Below, piece after piece: positions 47,534-56,657 of a stretch of 64,000 nt of DNA. Origin of the DNA: JBGTGG01 sp964398945 (lineage in GTDB: Bacteria; Bacteroidota; Bacteroidia; Cytophagales; Cyclobacteriaceae); contig CAYNOT010000016.1 in assembly GCA_964398945.1 (NCBI GenBank), positions 1-64,000 of the forward strand. Direction: 5' to 3'. The translations under genes and the position numbers were made by a program. Every line of letters begins with the position of its first letter. The stretch's first letter is position 1. The notes under the pieces were generated by a model. It was not told where the DNA came from. It saw only the letters and a program-made list of their open reading frames with translations, and did no database searches.

Positions 47534-48577
47534 CTAAGGCGCTTCATTTTCCCAAATGATTTTGGAAACCCGCTTGTCGCCTGCGAGCCAGAAGGAATTA
47601 TTTGAGACACTGAGGGTATAATAACTTTCCTCACTTAAACCAGACCACGTTTGGCCACTATCATCGGAATAGGAAATTCCGGGATCACCAACAGCGATCA
47701 GTTTTTTGGAAATAGCGTTTGGAATAAATTTCACACATGAACGATAGCCCGGGCCTTGACCATTGGCGAGCAGTGTCCAGGTTCTTCCACCATCTTTTGT
47801 GATGGCCTTATTTTTGGAATTCATTTCTTTTGCATTCCAGTCGCCACCGAAAATGATCCCTGTTTTTTCATCATGGAAATCAACGGAATATATTCCGGTC
47901 ATTTGATCGCCTTCTATAATGGGAGTATCAAAAACCTTCCATGATTTTCCGCGATCAGGCGAATGAAAAACGCGCGCCCTTTTTCCTCCTGTTACAATCC
48001 ATGCATGGTCGCCATACAAAGCAATATTCGAATTGCTGGCAGCAAAGGCTGCTTCGCCTTCTTCAGTAGGAGGAAGCATTCCACACGATAATTTTTCCCA
48101 ATGCTCACCGCCATCACGTGTGATAATAATGGAAAGGCATCCATCTGTTGGATCGCCCATGGCAATGCCTTCGTCATCGTTCCAAAAAGCCAGGGCATCA
48201 TAAAATGCATTGGGATGGTTTTCCTGATAGACAATCTTCCAATTTTTTCCATCGTCTACTGTTTTGTAAAGTAGGGCAGGGGAGGCAACGCTTAAAAGAA
48301 ATATTGCTTTTGTTGTCACAGCAATCGATCGGAAATGCGGGGTAATGGAATCTGTTTTAATACTGTCGATTGTCCAGGAGGTTCCATTATCATTTGTAAA
48401 ACCGTACACACCTTTCGACCCTGCAAACCAAACTTTGTTTTCACTCACAACTTGTAGTGCGCGGATACTTGAATTCACTGAGGTAGTAATAAATTTTTTG
48501 ATTACCGGTTTTTTTTCCGGTGTTGAACATGCAAACAAACAAAGGCTTATGCCTAAAGTGAAGATTGACCTGAGCAT
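47534..48577 (-). CDS. BNR/Ycf48-like beta-propeller lipoprotein
   Basis: This 347-aa protein has a lipoprotein signal with lipobox LFAC (C17). Six Asp-box-type motifs are visible (DNGTSW, DDGKNW, DGGEHW, DRGKSW, DGGRTW, DSGQTW), the pattern of a BNR/Ycf48 propeller. Ycf48 relatives assist assembly of membrane complexes in photosynthetic organisms; in Bacteroidota their role is unknown. It is on the same strand as the Gfo/Idh/MocA and GMC genes, separated by a heptamer array. Confidence 0.82.
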   Translation of the reverse strand: MLRSIFTLGISLCLFACSTPEKKPVIKKFITTSVNSSIRALQVVSENKVWFAGSKGVYGFTNDNGTSWTIDSIKTDSITPHFRSIAVTTKAIFLLSVASPALLYKTVDDGKNWKIVYQENHPNAFYDALAFWNDDEGIAMGDPTDGCLSIIITRDGGEHWEKLSCGMLPPTEEGEAAFAASNSNIALYGDHAWIVTGGKRARVFHSPDRGKSWKVFDTPIIEGDQMTGIYSVDFHDEKTGIIFGGDWNAKEMNSKNKAITKDGGRTWTLLANGQGPGYRSCVKFIPNAISKKLIAVGDPGISYSDDSGQTWSGLSEESYYTLSVSNNSFWLAGDKRVSKIIWENEAP

Positions 48578-48591
48578 TTGTTAGTTGTTAG

Positions 48592-48675
48592 CATCCAGTG
48601 TCATGTCCAGCATCCAGCATCCAGCATCCAGTATCCAGTATCCAGTATCCAGTATCTAGTATCCAGTACCAACTA
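48592..48675. repeat. Period-7 repeat array between Gfo/Idh/MocA gene and BNR gene
   Basis: Nine units run as TCCAGCA (three), TCCAGTA (four), TCTAGTA and TCCAGTA on the plus strand, i.e. TACTGGA on the coding strand. The array begins directly at the TAG stop of the oxidoreductase gene (48673-48675) and ends about 15 bases before the next gene start. Confidence 0.85.
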
Positions 48676-50085
48676 CAAAGACCATCCATCTGCATAGTCC
48701 CTTTTCACAAAAGCATTGGCTTCATCGAAGTTGGTGATCTTCATGTTTTTTGCATCCCAAAGAAGTTTCTTTCTTCCCGGATAGCCTTTCCCGTCAGGGC
48801 CATTCAATTGATAACTGCGAAGGGCGAGATTTCCCATAAGCACAGCTTCGGTAAACGGTCCTGCAAAATCAAAAGGTGAACTCAATTCAATTTTACCATA
48901 ACCAGCGATACATGCATCGACCCATTGTGTGTAATGGCCATCTTGCTGTCCTTCGACACGCGCAAGTGTTGGCTTCGGCATTTCAGTATCTTTCATTCTT
49001 AAAGAAGGAAGAAGCCTTGGATTAAGGCCATAACAATCCGCCATGATTTTTCCCTTGGTGCCTTCGAAGATTACACCACCATCCCAATTGCCCATGGGTT
49101 CATCCGGCAATAATTCATCCGGTCTTTCCGGTAAAATCCCACCGTCCATCCAGGTGAGTTTGATATTGCCTTTTCCATCTTTTCGTGGAAAGTTAAGGTG
49201 GATAATGGAAGAGGCAGGACAGCTTTCTTTAAAAGAAGCCTCGCTAAAGAAACCTTTCCAAATGGTAGTGGTACTGCACTCCACAGAATTAGGATGATCG
49301 ATTGGTAAAATCCGAAACACAGGATCAAGGATATGGCAAGCCATATCGCCTAAAGCACCTGTTCCGTAATTCCACCACCCTCGCCAATTAAAGGGCAGGT
49401 ATGCCGGGTTAAAATCTATTTTCTTTGCCGTTCCTTGCCAAAGGTCCCAATCAAGCTCTTTTGGGATTTCATGTTGACCAGTTGGTGTTGGAAGTCCTTG
49501 CGGCCACACAGGTCGGTTGGTCCAACTCCACACGCGTGTTACATCCCCGACAAGCCCGGCATCCACCATTTCTTTAAACTTCCGAACGCCATCCGCGGAA
49601 GCAAATTGGTTTCCCATTTGTGTTACAACCTTGTGTTTTCGCGCAGCCTCGGTCAACATCCGGGCTTCATAGATATCATGTGTTAATGGCTTTTGAACAT
49701 AGACATGTTTTCCTTGTTTGATCGCGGCCAGTGCTGCAACGGCATGGGTATGGTCTGGAGTGGAAACCGTACAGGCATCAATTGATTTTTCTTTGTCCAG
49801 CATTTCCCGAAAATCTTTGTAATAGGTAGCCTTCGGGAAATTTGTACGTGATTTCACAGCCATGCGATCATCCACATCACACATCGAAATGATTTTGGCT
49901 TTCGGGTTTTTCGCGACCATCGCCATATCGCTTTCGCCTTTTCCTCCTGCACCGATTCCCGCGATGTAAAGTGTATCACTCGGAGGGATAAAGCCATTGC
50001 CGCCCAAAACAAATCGTGGCACAATGGTAAATCCCGCAGCAGCGGTAGCAGCTTGCTTGATGAAAGTCCTTCTGGAGTGAGTCAT
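48673..50085 (-). CDS. Tat-exported Gfo/Idh/MocA family oxidoreductase
   Basis: This 470-aa protein has a twin-arginine signal (SRRTFIKQAATAAAGF) and a Rossmann domain from about 38 (AGIGAGGKGES). VQKPLTHDIYEARML follows, where this exported subgroup has QKP instead of the usual EKP. The C-terminal substrate domain contains WRGWWNYGTGALGDMACH and YTQWVDACIAGYG. Members oxidise or hydrolyse sugars with tightly bound NAD in the periplasm. With the GMC pair upstream, a role in oxidised-sugar (3-keto) metabolism is a reasonable inference. Confidence 0.88.
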   Translation of the reverse strand: MTHSRRTFIKQAATAAAGFTIVPRFVLGGNGFIPPSDTLYIAGIGAGGKGESDMAMVAKNPKAKIISMCDVDDRMAVKSRTNFPKATYYKDFREMLDKEKSIDACTVSTPDHTHAVAALAAIKQGKHVYVQKPLTHDIYEARMLTEAARKHKVVTQMGNQFASADGVRKFKEMVDAGLVGDVTRVWSWTNRPVWPQGLPTPTGQHEIPKELDWDLWQGTAKKIDFNPAYLPFNWRGWWNYGTGALGDMACHILDPVFRILPIDHPNSVECSTTTIWKGFFSEASFKESCPASSIIHLNFPRKDGKGNIKLTWMDGGILPERPDELLPDEPMGNWDGGVIFEGTKGKIMADCYGLNPRLLPSLRMKDTEMPKPTLARVEGQQDGHYTQWVDACIAGYGKIELSSPFDFAGPFTEAVLMGNLALRSYQLNGPDGKGYPGRKKLLWDAKNMKITNFDEANAFVKRDYADGWSL

Positions 50086-50087
50086 GA

Positions 50088-50150
50088 GTAATTAGTCTTG
50101 AGTAAATAGTTCTTAGTCTTGAGTCTAATATCTAAAATCTTGTGTCTGTA
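50088..50150. repeat. Degenerate period-7 array upstream of Gfo/Idh/MocA gene
   Basis: Units such as TAGTCTT, GAGTAAA, TAGTTCT, TAGTCTT, GAGTCTA, ATATCTA, AAATCTT and GTGTCTG fill the spacer between the small-subunit gene and the oxidoreductase gene. It is the same period as the clear arrays but more decayed. Confidence 0.6.
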
Positions 50151-50804
50151 TTAGTCGAATTTCACCGATTCATTTAATTCCCTTTCGGAATACTTCAATC
50201 CATATTGGTCAAGTACATCTTGTGGTACGCCATCCCATTGGTTGGGCCGGTTGCCAACGTAGCCCAGGTCTTTGATTCCAATTTCAGAAGTAAAAAACCC
50301 GGTGGCGGTGAGGTCACGCATTTTGTTAAAGAATGCAACACCTGGCTGCATTTCCGGTTTTGCCTTTGCAGGGAAGGCGATTTCGTCAACGATCGCGATT
50401 TGTTCGTTGCCCGACAATTCGATAAAGGCTTTGTTGTGCCGTTTCATGCATTGTATATCGAGCCACTTTAATCCACCCCGCATGGGTACCTGATGACTGG
50501 GAATATCTTTTACTATAAACTCTATAAAATCCGGGACTTTCGCATCGGTTGCACTGCCGGATGTATCATCTTTTGGAATGATAATATCGGCAAGCACTGC
50601 GATAGTCGCCATTTCATGCGGATCAAAAAATGTTTCTGAATTAAGTTTATCCTCCAATGCTTTTTCAACGGGCTGACGGTCTATGCCGCTTGTGGCTTGA
50701 GGGACAACTTCTTCAACTGGTTTCGTTTCGCACGATTGATTGATCAATACTCCGGCACCGATGGTACCGATAGTCATTGATTTGAGGTATTTTCTTCTAT
50801 CCAT
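50151..50804 (-). CDS. Gluconate 2-dehydrogenase subunit 3-like protein
   Basis: This 217-aa protein has a Tat-like signal (MDRRKYLKSMTIGTIGAG). Its core matches the small (gamma) subunit of GMC sugar dehydrogenases: PHEMATIAVLADIIIPKDD, GGLKWLDIQCMKRHNKAF and FFNKMRDLTATGFFTSEIG, ending in GVPQDVLDQYG. In related enzymes this subunit carries the flavoprotein, which lacks its own signal, through the Tat system. It follows the GMC gene after a hairpin-forming spacer. Confidence 0.88.
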   Translation of the reverse strand: MDRRKYLKSMTIGTIGAGVLINQSCETKPVEEVVPQATSGIDRQPVEKALEDKLNSETFFDPHEMATIAVLADIIIPKDDTSGSATDAKVPDFIEFIVKDIPSHQVPMRGGLKWLDIQCMKRHNKAFIELSGNEQIAIVDEIAFPAKAKPEMQPGVAFFNKMRDLTATGFFTSEIGIKDLGYVGNRPNQWDGVPQDVLDQYGLKYSERELNESVKFD

Positions 50805-50816
50805 ATTTTTAAAAGT

Positions 50817-50870
50817 TGGTAGTTGATAGTTGTTAGTTAGTTACTACTAACTAACAACTATCAACTAGAT
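50817..50870. repeat. 21-bp perfect inverted repeat between the two sugar-dehydrogenase subunit genes
   Basis: AGTTGATAGTTGTTAGTTAGT (50821-50841, 21 bases) and its exact reverse complement (50846-50866) are separated by TACT. The arms are built of 7-bp AGTTGAT/AGTTGTT units. The right arm runs into the TAG stop of the GMC gene (50865-50867). No T run follows on the minus strand beyond ACCAACTTTTAA, so it may slow or stabilise the mRNA rather than end it. Confidence 0.9.
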
Positions 50871-52610
50871 AGCTTGTTTTTTTAATTCATCAATAATGTA
50901 TTCTGAAGTACGCATCGACAAGGCAAGGATTGTCCACGTTGGGTTTTTATCTGCCTGCGATACGAATGCACCACCATCTACAACAAATAAGTTTTTGCAG
51001 TCGTGTGCCTGGTTGAATTTGTTCAATGCGGATTTTTTTGGATCGTTCCCCATGCGTACCGTTCCTACTTCATGGATAATCCTTCCGGGGGCTTCCAATC
51101 CATAATCATCTTCTGCACCCGATTTGCCCCACGTTACCACACCACGTGAGTTGTGGATAATTTCCTCAAAAGTTTCTTTCATGTGTTTGGCTTGCTTTAC
51201 TTCATAGTCGCTCCACTTGTAATGAAAGCGCAACACAGGAATTCCATATTTGTCAACCGTGTTTGGGTCAATCTCGCAATAGTTGTCTTCGCGTGCAATC
51301 GCCTCGCCTCGTCCCGCCATTCCAAAACCTGATCCGTAGAAGTAACGGTAATCATCTTTTAAAGAAGCACCATATCCACCTGCGTCTTTTACTTGTCCGT
51401 TTCTTCCGGGATATTTTCCATTTTGACCTTGCATTCCAAAACCGAACCCATAGCCCGGAACTCCCATGCCACCCCAATATTCGATATGGTATCCTCTTGG
51501 GAAATCAAGTTTCTTGTTGTCCAGCCACCACGGTGTGTACACGTGCATTCCACCAACACCATCTTCGTTGTAGCGTTTTCTTCCCACGAGTTCCGGGATC
51601 ACACCACCCATGGAAGCACCAGTGGAATCGTGTAAATATTTTCCAATGATATTGCTGGAGTTTGCCAATCCGTTTGGATGTGCGGAGGATTTTGAATTCA
51701 ATAGTAAACGGGCAGACTCGCACGCGCTGGCGGCAAGGATTACAATTTTTCCGTTTACCGAATATTCTTGCATATCGTCCTTATGCACAAAGGAGATTCC
51801 CGTGGCTTTTCCGCTCGCATCCGTTAAAACTTCACGCGCCATTGCATTTGGAATGACATCCACATTTCCGGTTTTAAGTGCAGGCTTTACCAAAACGGAT
51901 GATGATGAAAAATCGCCATATACGGTGCATCCCCTGTTGCACTGCGAACAGAAGAAGCAAGCGCCCCTGTCTTTGTTATCGGGCAAGGGACGTGTTAATA
52001 TAGAAAGCCTTGACGGGATGACCGGGATATCCATTTTTTGAGCACCTTCTTTTATAAAGAGTTCATGAAGGCGCGGCTTTGGTGGAGGAAGAAAAATCCC
52101 ATCCGGTTCGTTGAAGATGCCCTCGGTAGAACCAAACACCCCAATGAGTTTATCTATTTTATCATAATACGGTTTGACATCGTCATAGCCGATAGGCCAG
52201 TTGTCACCAAGGCCGTCAATATCTTTATGTTTAAAATCATTTGGGCCAAAGCGTAATGAAATCCGTCCCCAGTGATTGGTCCTTCCCCCCAACATGCGTG
52301 AGCGCCACCAGTCAAATTGGGTCCCATCTTTATGGGTGTACGGCTCCCCTTCAATGGACCAGCCACCATAGGAAGCATCAAAATCCCCAAAAGGGCGAAA
52401 GGTAGTACTGGCACCTCTTCGAGCCGACTCCCAAGGCCATTTTAATTGTGTAACATTTTTGGCCGGGTCATACATGGGGCCAGCTTCTAAAAGACATACT
52501 TTAATTCCTGCGTTTGCCAACGTGTAAGCAGCCATACCACCACCTGCACCAGAGCCCACTATAATTACATCGTAATCTTCTTGTTTCTTTTTGATTTGGA
52601 AATCCGTCAT
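50865..52610 (-). CDS. GMC-type flavoprotein sugar dehydrogenase (gluconate/glucoside dehydrogenase large subunit)
   Basis: This 581-aa FAD enzyme has the dinucleotide fold VIIVGSGAGGGMAAYTLA (15-32) and the GMC region MLGGRTNHWGRISLR (106-120). The active-site His and Asn lie in HEVGTVRMG and KNPTWTILALS. A C-x2-C-x2-C-x3-C cluster (C218, C221, C224, C228) looks able to bind an iron-sulfur centre for electron transfer to a cytochrome or quinone. No signal peptide is present; export with the Tat-bearing subunit 3 is inferred. The substrate is likely a sugar or glycoside. Confidence 0.9.
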   Translation of the reverse strand: MTDFQIKKKQEDYDVIIVGSGAGGGMAAYTLANAGIKVCLLEAGPMYDPAKNVTQLKWPWESARRGASTTFRPFGDFDASYGGWSIEGEPYTHKDGTQFDWWRSRMLGGRTNHWGRISLRFGPNDFKHKDIDGLGDNWPIGYDDVKPYYDKIDKLIGVFGSTEGIFNEPDGIFLPPPKPRLHELFIKEGAQKMDIPVIPSRLSILTRPLPDNKDRGACFFCSQCNRGCTVYGDFSSSSVLVKPALKTGNVDVIPNAMAREVLTDASGKATGISFVHKDDMQEYSVNGKIVILAASACESARLLLNSKSSAHPNGLANSSNIIGKYLHDSTGASMGGVIPELVGRKRYNEDGVGGMHVYTPWWLDNKKLDFPRGYHIEYWGGMGVPGYGFGFGMQGQNGKYPGRNGQVKDAGGYGASLKDDYRYFYGSGFGMAGRGEAIAREDNYCEIDPNTVDKYGIPVLRFHYKWSDYEVKQAKHMKETFEEIIHNSRGVVTWGKSGAEDDYGLEAPGRIIHEVGTVRMGNDPKKSALNKFNQAHDCKNLFVVDGGAFVSQADKNPTWTILALSMRTSEYIIDELKKQAI

Positions 52611-52803
52611 ATTAAAAAATTAGCGTAGGCTAAAACTAATCTTTTCTCTTATAATTCTTCATTCCTTTTCCATAAAAGGAAATATTATTTTGCCGATTCT
52701 GCTAAAATTTTGAGGGTGTGCGTGTGTGCCAAAAAAAAACAGAAAATTTTATAGGGGCCTTTTGAATTTGAATTGTCCTAGGACAAAAGAAACACTTTTA
52801 ATT

Positions 52804-53427
52804 ATGGAAAAGACCGCGTTATTAATAATAGGAGTGATCATTGGCATTTCAAGCTTAACAGTAAATGCGCAAGAAATCCAAACTGTATTCAGAGGCCCGC
52901 ACTCATCGGGCGGGTACGGTGCTATTACCAACAAATTCACTTACATCAATGGCAACTATGCAAATATGGTGGGGATGTATGGTGGATGGTATGTCAACCA
53001 TCGGTTTTTGTTGGGAGTAGGAGGTAGTGCAATGACCAACTATATGCAGGTTCCTATTCAAGCAAGCGAAAATCCTTTGCTAGATTTAAGTTATGGTTTT
53101 TTACAAATGGGATTGATGACCGAATATGTATTCTTCTCAAACAAGGTTTTTCATTTCGTTTTCAATTTGCAAACCGGTGCCGGCTTAACTTTTCAATATG
53201 AACGCCATGATTGGCACTATGATTACGATTATGACGATGCCGGTGATGAAAATTGGTTTTTCGTAGCGGAGCCTGGCGTACAACTTGAAATGAATCTTTT
53301 GAAATGGATGCGCTTTAGTCCGGGGGTTTCGTACCGTGGGGTTTTTGGTAGCGATGGAAGAGGGTTGACCGACAGTGGATTAAGCGATGTCTCTTATAAC
53401 TTAACCTTGAAGTTTGGTAAGTTCTAG
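52804..53427 (+). CDS. Putative outer-membrane beta-barrel protein
   Basis: This 207-aa protein has a signal peptide (about 1-22, ending VNAQE) followed by amphipathic strands rich in Gly, Tyr and Phe (HSSGGYGAITNKF, MVGMYGGWYVNHRFLLGVGG). The last strand is VSYNLTLKFGKF. An Asp/Tyr-rich loop (HYDYDYDDAGDE) lies at about 145-158. The ATG at 52804 is preferred because the signal begins there. The function is unknown. Confidence 0.72.
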   Translation: MEKTALLIIGVIIGISSLTVNAQEIQTVFRGPHSSGGYGAITNKFTYINGNYANMVGMYGGWYVNHRFLLGVGGSAMTNYMQVPIQASENPLLDLSYGFLQMGLMTEYVFFSNKVFHFVFNLQTGAGLTFQYERHDWHYDYDYDDAGDENWFFVAEPGVQLEMNLLKWMRFSPGVSYRGVFGSDGRGLTDSGLSDVSYNLTLKFGKF

Positions 53428-53487
53428 CCTTCGATGCTGATAATTATTGGGACAGGCTGACAATTAGCGAATGTGCAAATCCGCTAA

Positions 53488-53715
53488 TTAATTTTTCTCT
53501 TTTTTAGGAACGGGATCATACCCATGCGTGCCCCAGGGATGACAGCGTGATATTCGTTTAAGCCCCAGCCATGTTCCTTTTATAACGCCCCATTCCTGAA
53601 TGGCTTGAATGGCATAGTTGGAACACGTAGGCGTGTGCCGACAATTCGATCCAAGCAAAGGCGAAATACTAAGTTGGTAAAACCGGATGGGCAGTATGAA
53701 AATCTTCTTGAGCAA
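53488..53715 (-). CDS. yidD: Membrane protein insertion efficiency factor YidD
   Basis: This 75-aa protein carries the complete YidD signature: IRFYQLSISPLLG, CRHTPTCSNYAIQAI with three conserved cysteines overall, LGLKRISRCHPWG and GYDPVPKK at the C-terminus. YidD assists YidC in membrane-protein insertion. It is usually found near rnpA and yidC, but here it stands alone next to an unrelated barrel gene. Confidence 0.94.
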   Translation of the reverse strand: MLKKIFILPIRFYQLSISPLLGSNCRHTPTCSNYAIQAIQEWGVIKGTWLGLKRISRCHPWGTHGYDPVPKKEKN

Positions 53716-53771
53716 AATATTTTATGAAAGTCCACAAATATACCCAACTGCCAAATTACTATCCCTATAAA

Positions 53772-53985
53772 TTATGATTTCGCTAAAAATTCAATTAATA
53801 GAAAAACAGGACAAATTTTTCTTAGATATCTAAATCAGATATACATATTGCGCAGAAATGGCATGTATCAGATATTTCTAAAGTGCAGGCTCCTGCTTTT
53901 TAGATGTGCGACTGCCAATTAACTGCAACGTGCGGATATGCTATCGCACATGAACTGCACATTATTTTAGAATGGATTGGATGAA
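53772..53985 (-). repeat. Dispersed non-coding element, copy 2 (inverted)
   Basis: The reverse complement aligns with 3570-3800 along its length, including GCACGTTGCA, GGCAGTCGCACATCTAAAA, CACTTTAG, GCGCAATA and TTTTTAGCGAAATCATAA. Where copy 1 has a 58-bp palindrome this copy has only a short hairpin, GCAGG-CT-CCTGC (53885-53896). It also carries about 35 extra bases near one end. It occupies most of the gene-free interval 53716-54074; no reading frame is supported there. Confidence 0.75.
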
Positions 53986-54074
53986 AGAATATTAGCCTGC
54001 CTAATACTCGTCAAACCTTTAAATTGCTTCTTGAATTTAGCCTGGTGGTATGATTGCGGATTATAAGAAAATAC

Positions 54075-55583
54075 TTATTCAATGGAGTATGTCATCTCAC
54101 CATTCTTTCCATCTTTTAATTGGATCCCTTTTGTTTTAAGATCATCACGGATTTTATCGGACAGTGCATAGTTCCGGTCTTCGCGCGATTTTTTCCGCAA
54201 GGCAATCAATTGGTTGATGACACTGTCCAGCAAATCCTGATTTTGAACTTCTTCTTCTTTAAGTCCCAATACATCCTGCATGAAGGCGATGTATGTTTCT
54301 TTGAAAACAGCAAAGCTTTCTTTTGAAACGGAAGCAATGGGAACAGCGCCCGATTTGAAGTCGTTGATCCGTGCCGACATTTCAAACAAGGCTGCGAGCG
54401 CTTTTGCTGTATTGAAATCATCGCTCATACTGAGGTAGCAACTTGCAACCATCCGTTCAAGCTCTTTCTCCAATTGGCTGTTTATATTTTCAGTCTTTCC
54501 ACTGTGTTCTAATTTCTTGATGCTGCCGAGTGCTTCACTTAATTTTTTGTACCCTTTTTCAGCTGCTTTCAACGCATCGTTTGAAAAATCAAGGGTGCTG
54601 GAGTAATGCGATTGCAACATAAAGAAGCGCACGGCCATCGGGCTATAGGCTTTGTCCAACAAGGGATGTGCCCCTGTGAACAATTCTTTTGGTAGAAATG
54701 AATTGCCTTTTGATTTGCTCATCTTTTCACCATTGACTGTAAGCATGTTGGAATGCATCCAATAACGAACGGGAGTAGTTCCATACGCACCAACGCTTTG
54801 CGCGATTTCACATTCGTGGTGAGGGAATTTTAAATCCATACCACCACCATGGATATCAAATTGTTTCCCGAGGTATTTTGTGCCCATGGCAGAACACTCC
54901 AAATGCCAACCGGGGATACCTTCCCCCCAGGGGGATGGCCAGCGTTGAATATGATTAGGCGACACACCTTTCCAAATGGCAAAGTCGACCGCATTTTTCT
55001 TTTCGTCCTGCCGGTCAAGCTCACGTGAACCTTCCATCAACTCATCAATGTTCCTTCCGCTTAAATCACCATAGGAATATTTTTCCATGAATTTGCGTAC
55101 GTCAAAATATACAGAACCATTTCGCTCGTATGCAAAACCATTGTCGATAATTTTTTTTACCATTTCAATCTGCTCCACAATGTGGCCGGTTGCAGTAGGT
55201 TCAATACTGGGCGGGAGGATATTAAAGATATGACACACATCGTGAAAGCTGACGGTATACTTTTGAACAATTTCCATCGGCTCCAGTTGTTCGAGTTTGG
55301 CGCGTTCTTCAATCCGGTCAACGCCTTCACCTGCATCATTGGTAAGGTGACCGGCATCGGTGATGTTGCGTACGTAACGGACTTTATATCCGATGTGGGT
55401 CAGGTAGCGATACACCACATCAAAGGCAGTAAAGGTTCGAAGGTTGCCTAAATGAACTTCATTGTAAACGGTTGGGCCACAAGAATAAAGGCCAACAAAC
55501 GGAGGATTGAGCGGTTCAAACAGTTCTTTTTTTCCGCTTAGTGAATTGGTTAATTGTACAGGATATTGGGAAAACAGTGTCAT
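54075..55583 (-). CDS. cysS: Cysteine--tRNA ligase
   Basis: This 502-aa class I synthetase has the zinc-site LYSCGPTVY and the HIGH-type motif HLGNLRTF (about 40-50). The zinc ligands are in GWHLECSAMG and HHECEIAQS, and the KMSKS loop is GEKMSKSKGNS. The C-terminal DALR domain and LKDGKNGEMTYSIE complete it. The start is set at ATG 55583. A perfect -7 box lies 18-25 bases upstream. Confidence 0.96.
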   Translation of the reverse strand: MTLFSQYPVQLTNSLSGKKELFEPLNPPFVGLYSCGPTVYNEVHLGNLRTFTAFDVVYRYLTHIGYKVRYVRNITDAGHLTNDAGEGVDRIEERAKLEQLEPMEIVQKYTVSFHDVCHIFNILPPSIEPTATGHIVEQIEMVKKIIDNGFAYERNGSVYFDVRKFMEKYSYGDLSGRNIDELMEGSRELDRQDEKKNAVDFAIWKGVSPNHIQRWPSPWGEGIPGWHLECSAMGTKYLGKQFDIHGGGMDLKFPHHECEIAQSVGAYGTTPVRYWMHSNMLTVNGEKMSKSKGNSFLPKELFTGAHPLLDKAYSPMAVRFFMLQSHYSSTLDFSNDALKAAEKGYKKLSEALGSIKKLEHSGKTENINSQLEKELERMVASCYLSMSDDFNTAKALAALFEMSARINDFKSGAVPIASVSKESFAVFKETYIAFMQDVLGLKEEEVQNQDLLDSVINQLIALRKKSREDRNYALSDKIRDDLKTKGIQLKDGKNGEMTYSIE

Positions 55584-55600
55584 AGAAAAAATCAATTGCG

Positions 55601-55608
55601 CAAAAATA
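55601..55608 (-). promoter_or_regulatory. Probable -7 element of the cysS promoter
   Basis: TATTTTTG on the minus strand matches TAnnTTTG fully. No clear TTTG -33 element is found at the usual spacing, so the call is tentative. The resulting 5' leader would be about 12 nt. Confidence 0.4.
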
Positions 55609-55660
55609 GGGAATTTAAGCTGTTTCCCGCCTGCTCAATTTACTTCTTCACGCTTTCCAT

Positions 55661-56647
55661 TCAGTTTTCATTAACGACATCCACAATGGCCTTGAGCAAG
55701 GACGTTTCATCCTTGGTGTCTTGGTCAATTTCCCAGATCATAACCCCGGCAAAGTGTTGGTCTTTTGCAAGTTGTGTTTTCTTTTTAATCGTGTTGATTC
55801 CATTGTAATAGATGCCTTCGAATTCATCGCTATATGGATCGGCACCATGTTCCAAAAGTTCTTTGTATTTGCCTTTCCCACCACCCGGTTTGCCATAGAA
55901 GGGAAGCCCAAGCACGGTCTTTTCAGGAGGAAGCCCGCGCTCATGCACCCAATAGTTAATAGATTTTTCTGCCAACGAATAGGGCGCATGGGGAATCGGT
56001 TGGCCCCCATCGTCATCATACGCCATGAGGTTGAGCCAATCCACGATTTCGAATATTTCTTTTTTGATGCCATCGCCTTGTTTTCCATAATGGACAACCG
56101 CGGCAGTGAGTTCCTTGTTTTTTGCGTGAAGCGAATCTGCCAGTTCTTTCATCAATAAAACATAATCATCCGCTGAGCGTGAATCCGGGTCGGGGTATTC
56201 CCAATCCAAATCAATCCCATCCAATCCATATTCATCAACCAATGCCATTGATTCTTTTACAAATGTGCTTCGATAAGTTGAATCTTCTGCCAATAAATGA
56301 AAACGTGTATCATCACCACCACCATCACCAATGCCCCAGCCACCAATGGATAAAAACACTTTCACATTTTTTGTTTTTGCTTTTTTTACAAGCCCTTTCA
56401 AAACACCGGATTGACGAAGTGGTTCGAGATGCCCCGGATCTTTCGCAGGAATTGCAAATGAAAAATTGATATGCGTGAGTTTATCGAAAGGCACAGTTGC
56501 CGTGTCAATGGTGTGGCCTTGCATGTAGCCGATAACTTTAAATGTGGCTCCTATGGGAGATTGTTCTTCCATAGTTTTGGTAGGTGAACACTTAAGAAGT
56601 ACCAGCGCAATTAGGCAAATCAAAAAAGGGGTAACTATTTTTTTCAT
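55661..56647 (-). CDS. Glycoside hydrolase family 18 lipoprotein (chitinase-like)
   Basis: This 328-aa lipoprotein has lipobox LLKC (about C19). The GH18 barrel begins with VIGYMQGHTID and includes KVFLSIGGWGIGDG and the catalytic DGIDLDWEYPDPD with the acid Glu. LMAYDDDGGQP and GLPFYGKPG follow. It is of the single-domain chitinase/endo-glycosidase type without a binding module. It starts 10 bp after the LacI-family gene on the same strand and opposite to susC-susD, so it belongs to a small glycan-utilisation locus. Chitin or N-glycan fragments are the plausible substrates. Confidence 0.9.
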   Translation of the reverse strand: MKKIVTPFLICLIALVLLKCSPTKTMEEQSPIGATFKVIGYMQGHTIDTATVPFDKLTHINFSFAIPAKDPGHLEPLRQSGVLKGLVKKAKTKNVKVFLSIGGWGIGDGGGDDTRFHLLAEDSTYRSTFVKESMALVDEYGLDGIDLDWEYPDPDSRSADDYVLLMKELADSLHAKNKELTAAVVHYGKQGDGIKKEIFEIVDWLNLMAYDDDGGQPIPHAPYSLAEKSINYWVHERGLPPEKTVLGLPFYGKPGGGKGKYKELLEHGADPYSDEFEGIYYNGINTIKKKTQLAKDQHFAGVMIWEIDQDTKDETSLLKAIVDVVNEN

Positions 56648-56657
56648 TTTCAATATT

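Noticed and set aside
48598..48879. Frame starting in the heptamer array before the Gfo/Idh/MocA 3' end
   Set aside because: The N-terminal part is repeat translation and the remainder is antisense to a strong gene.
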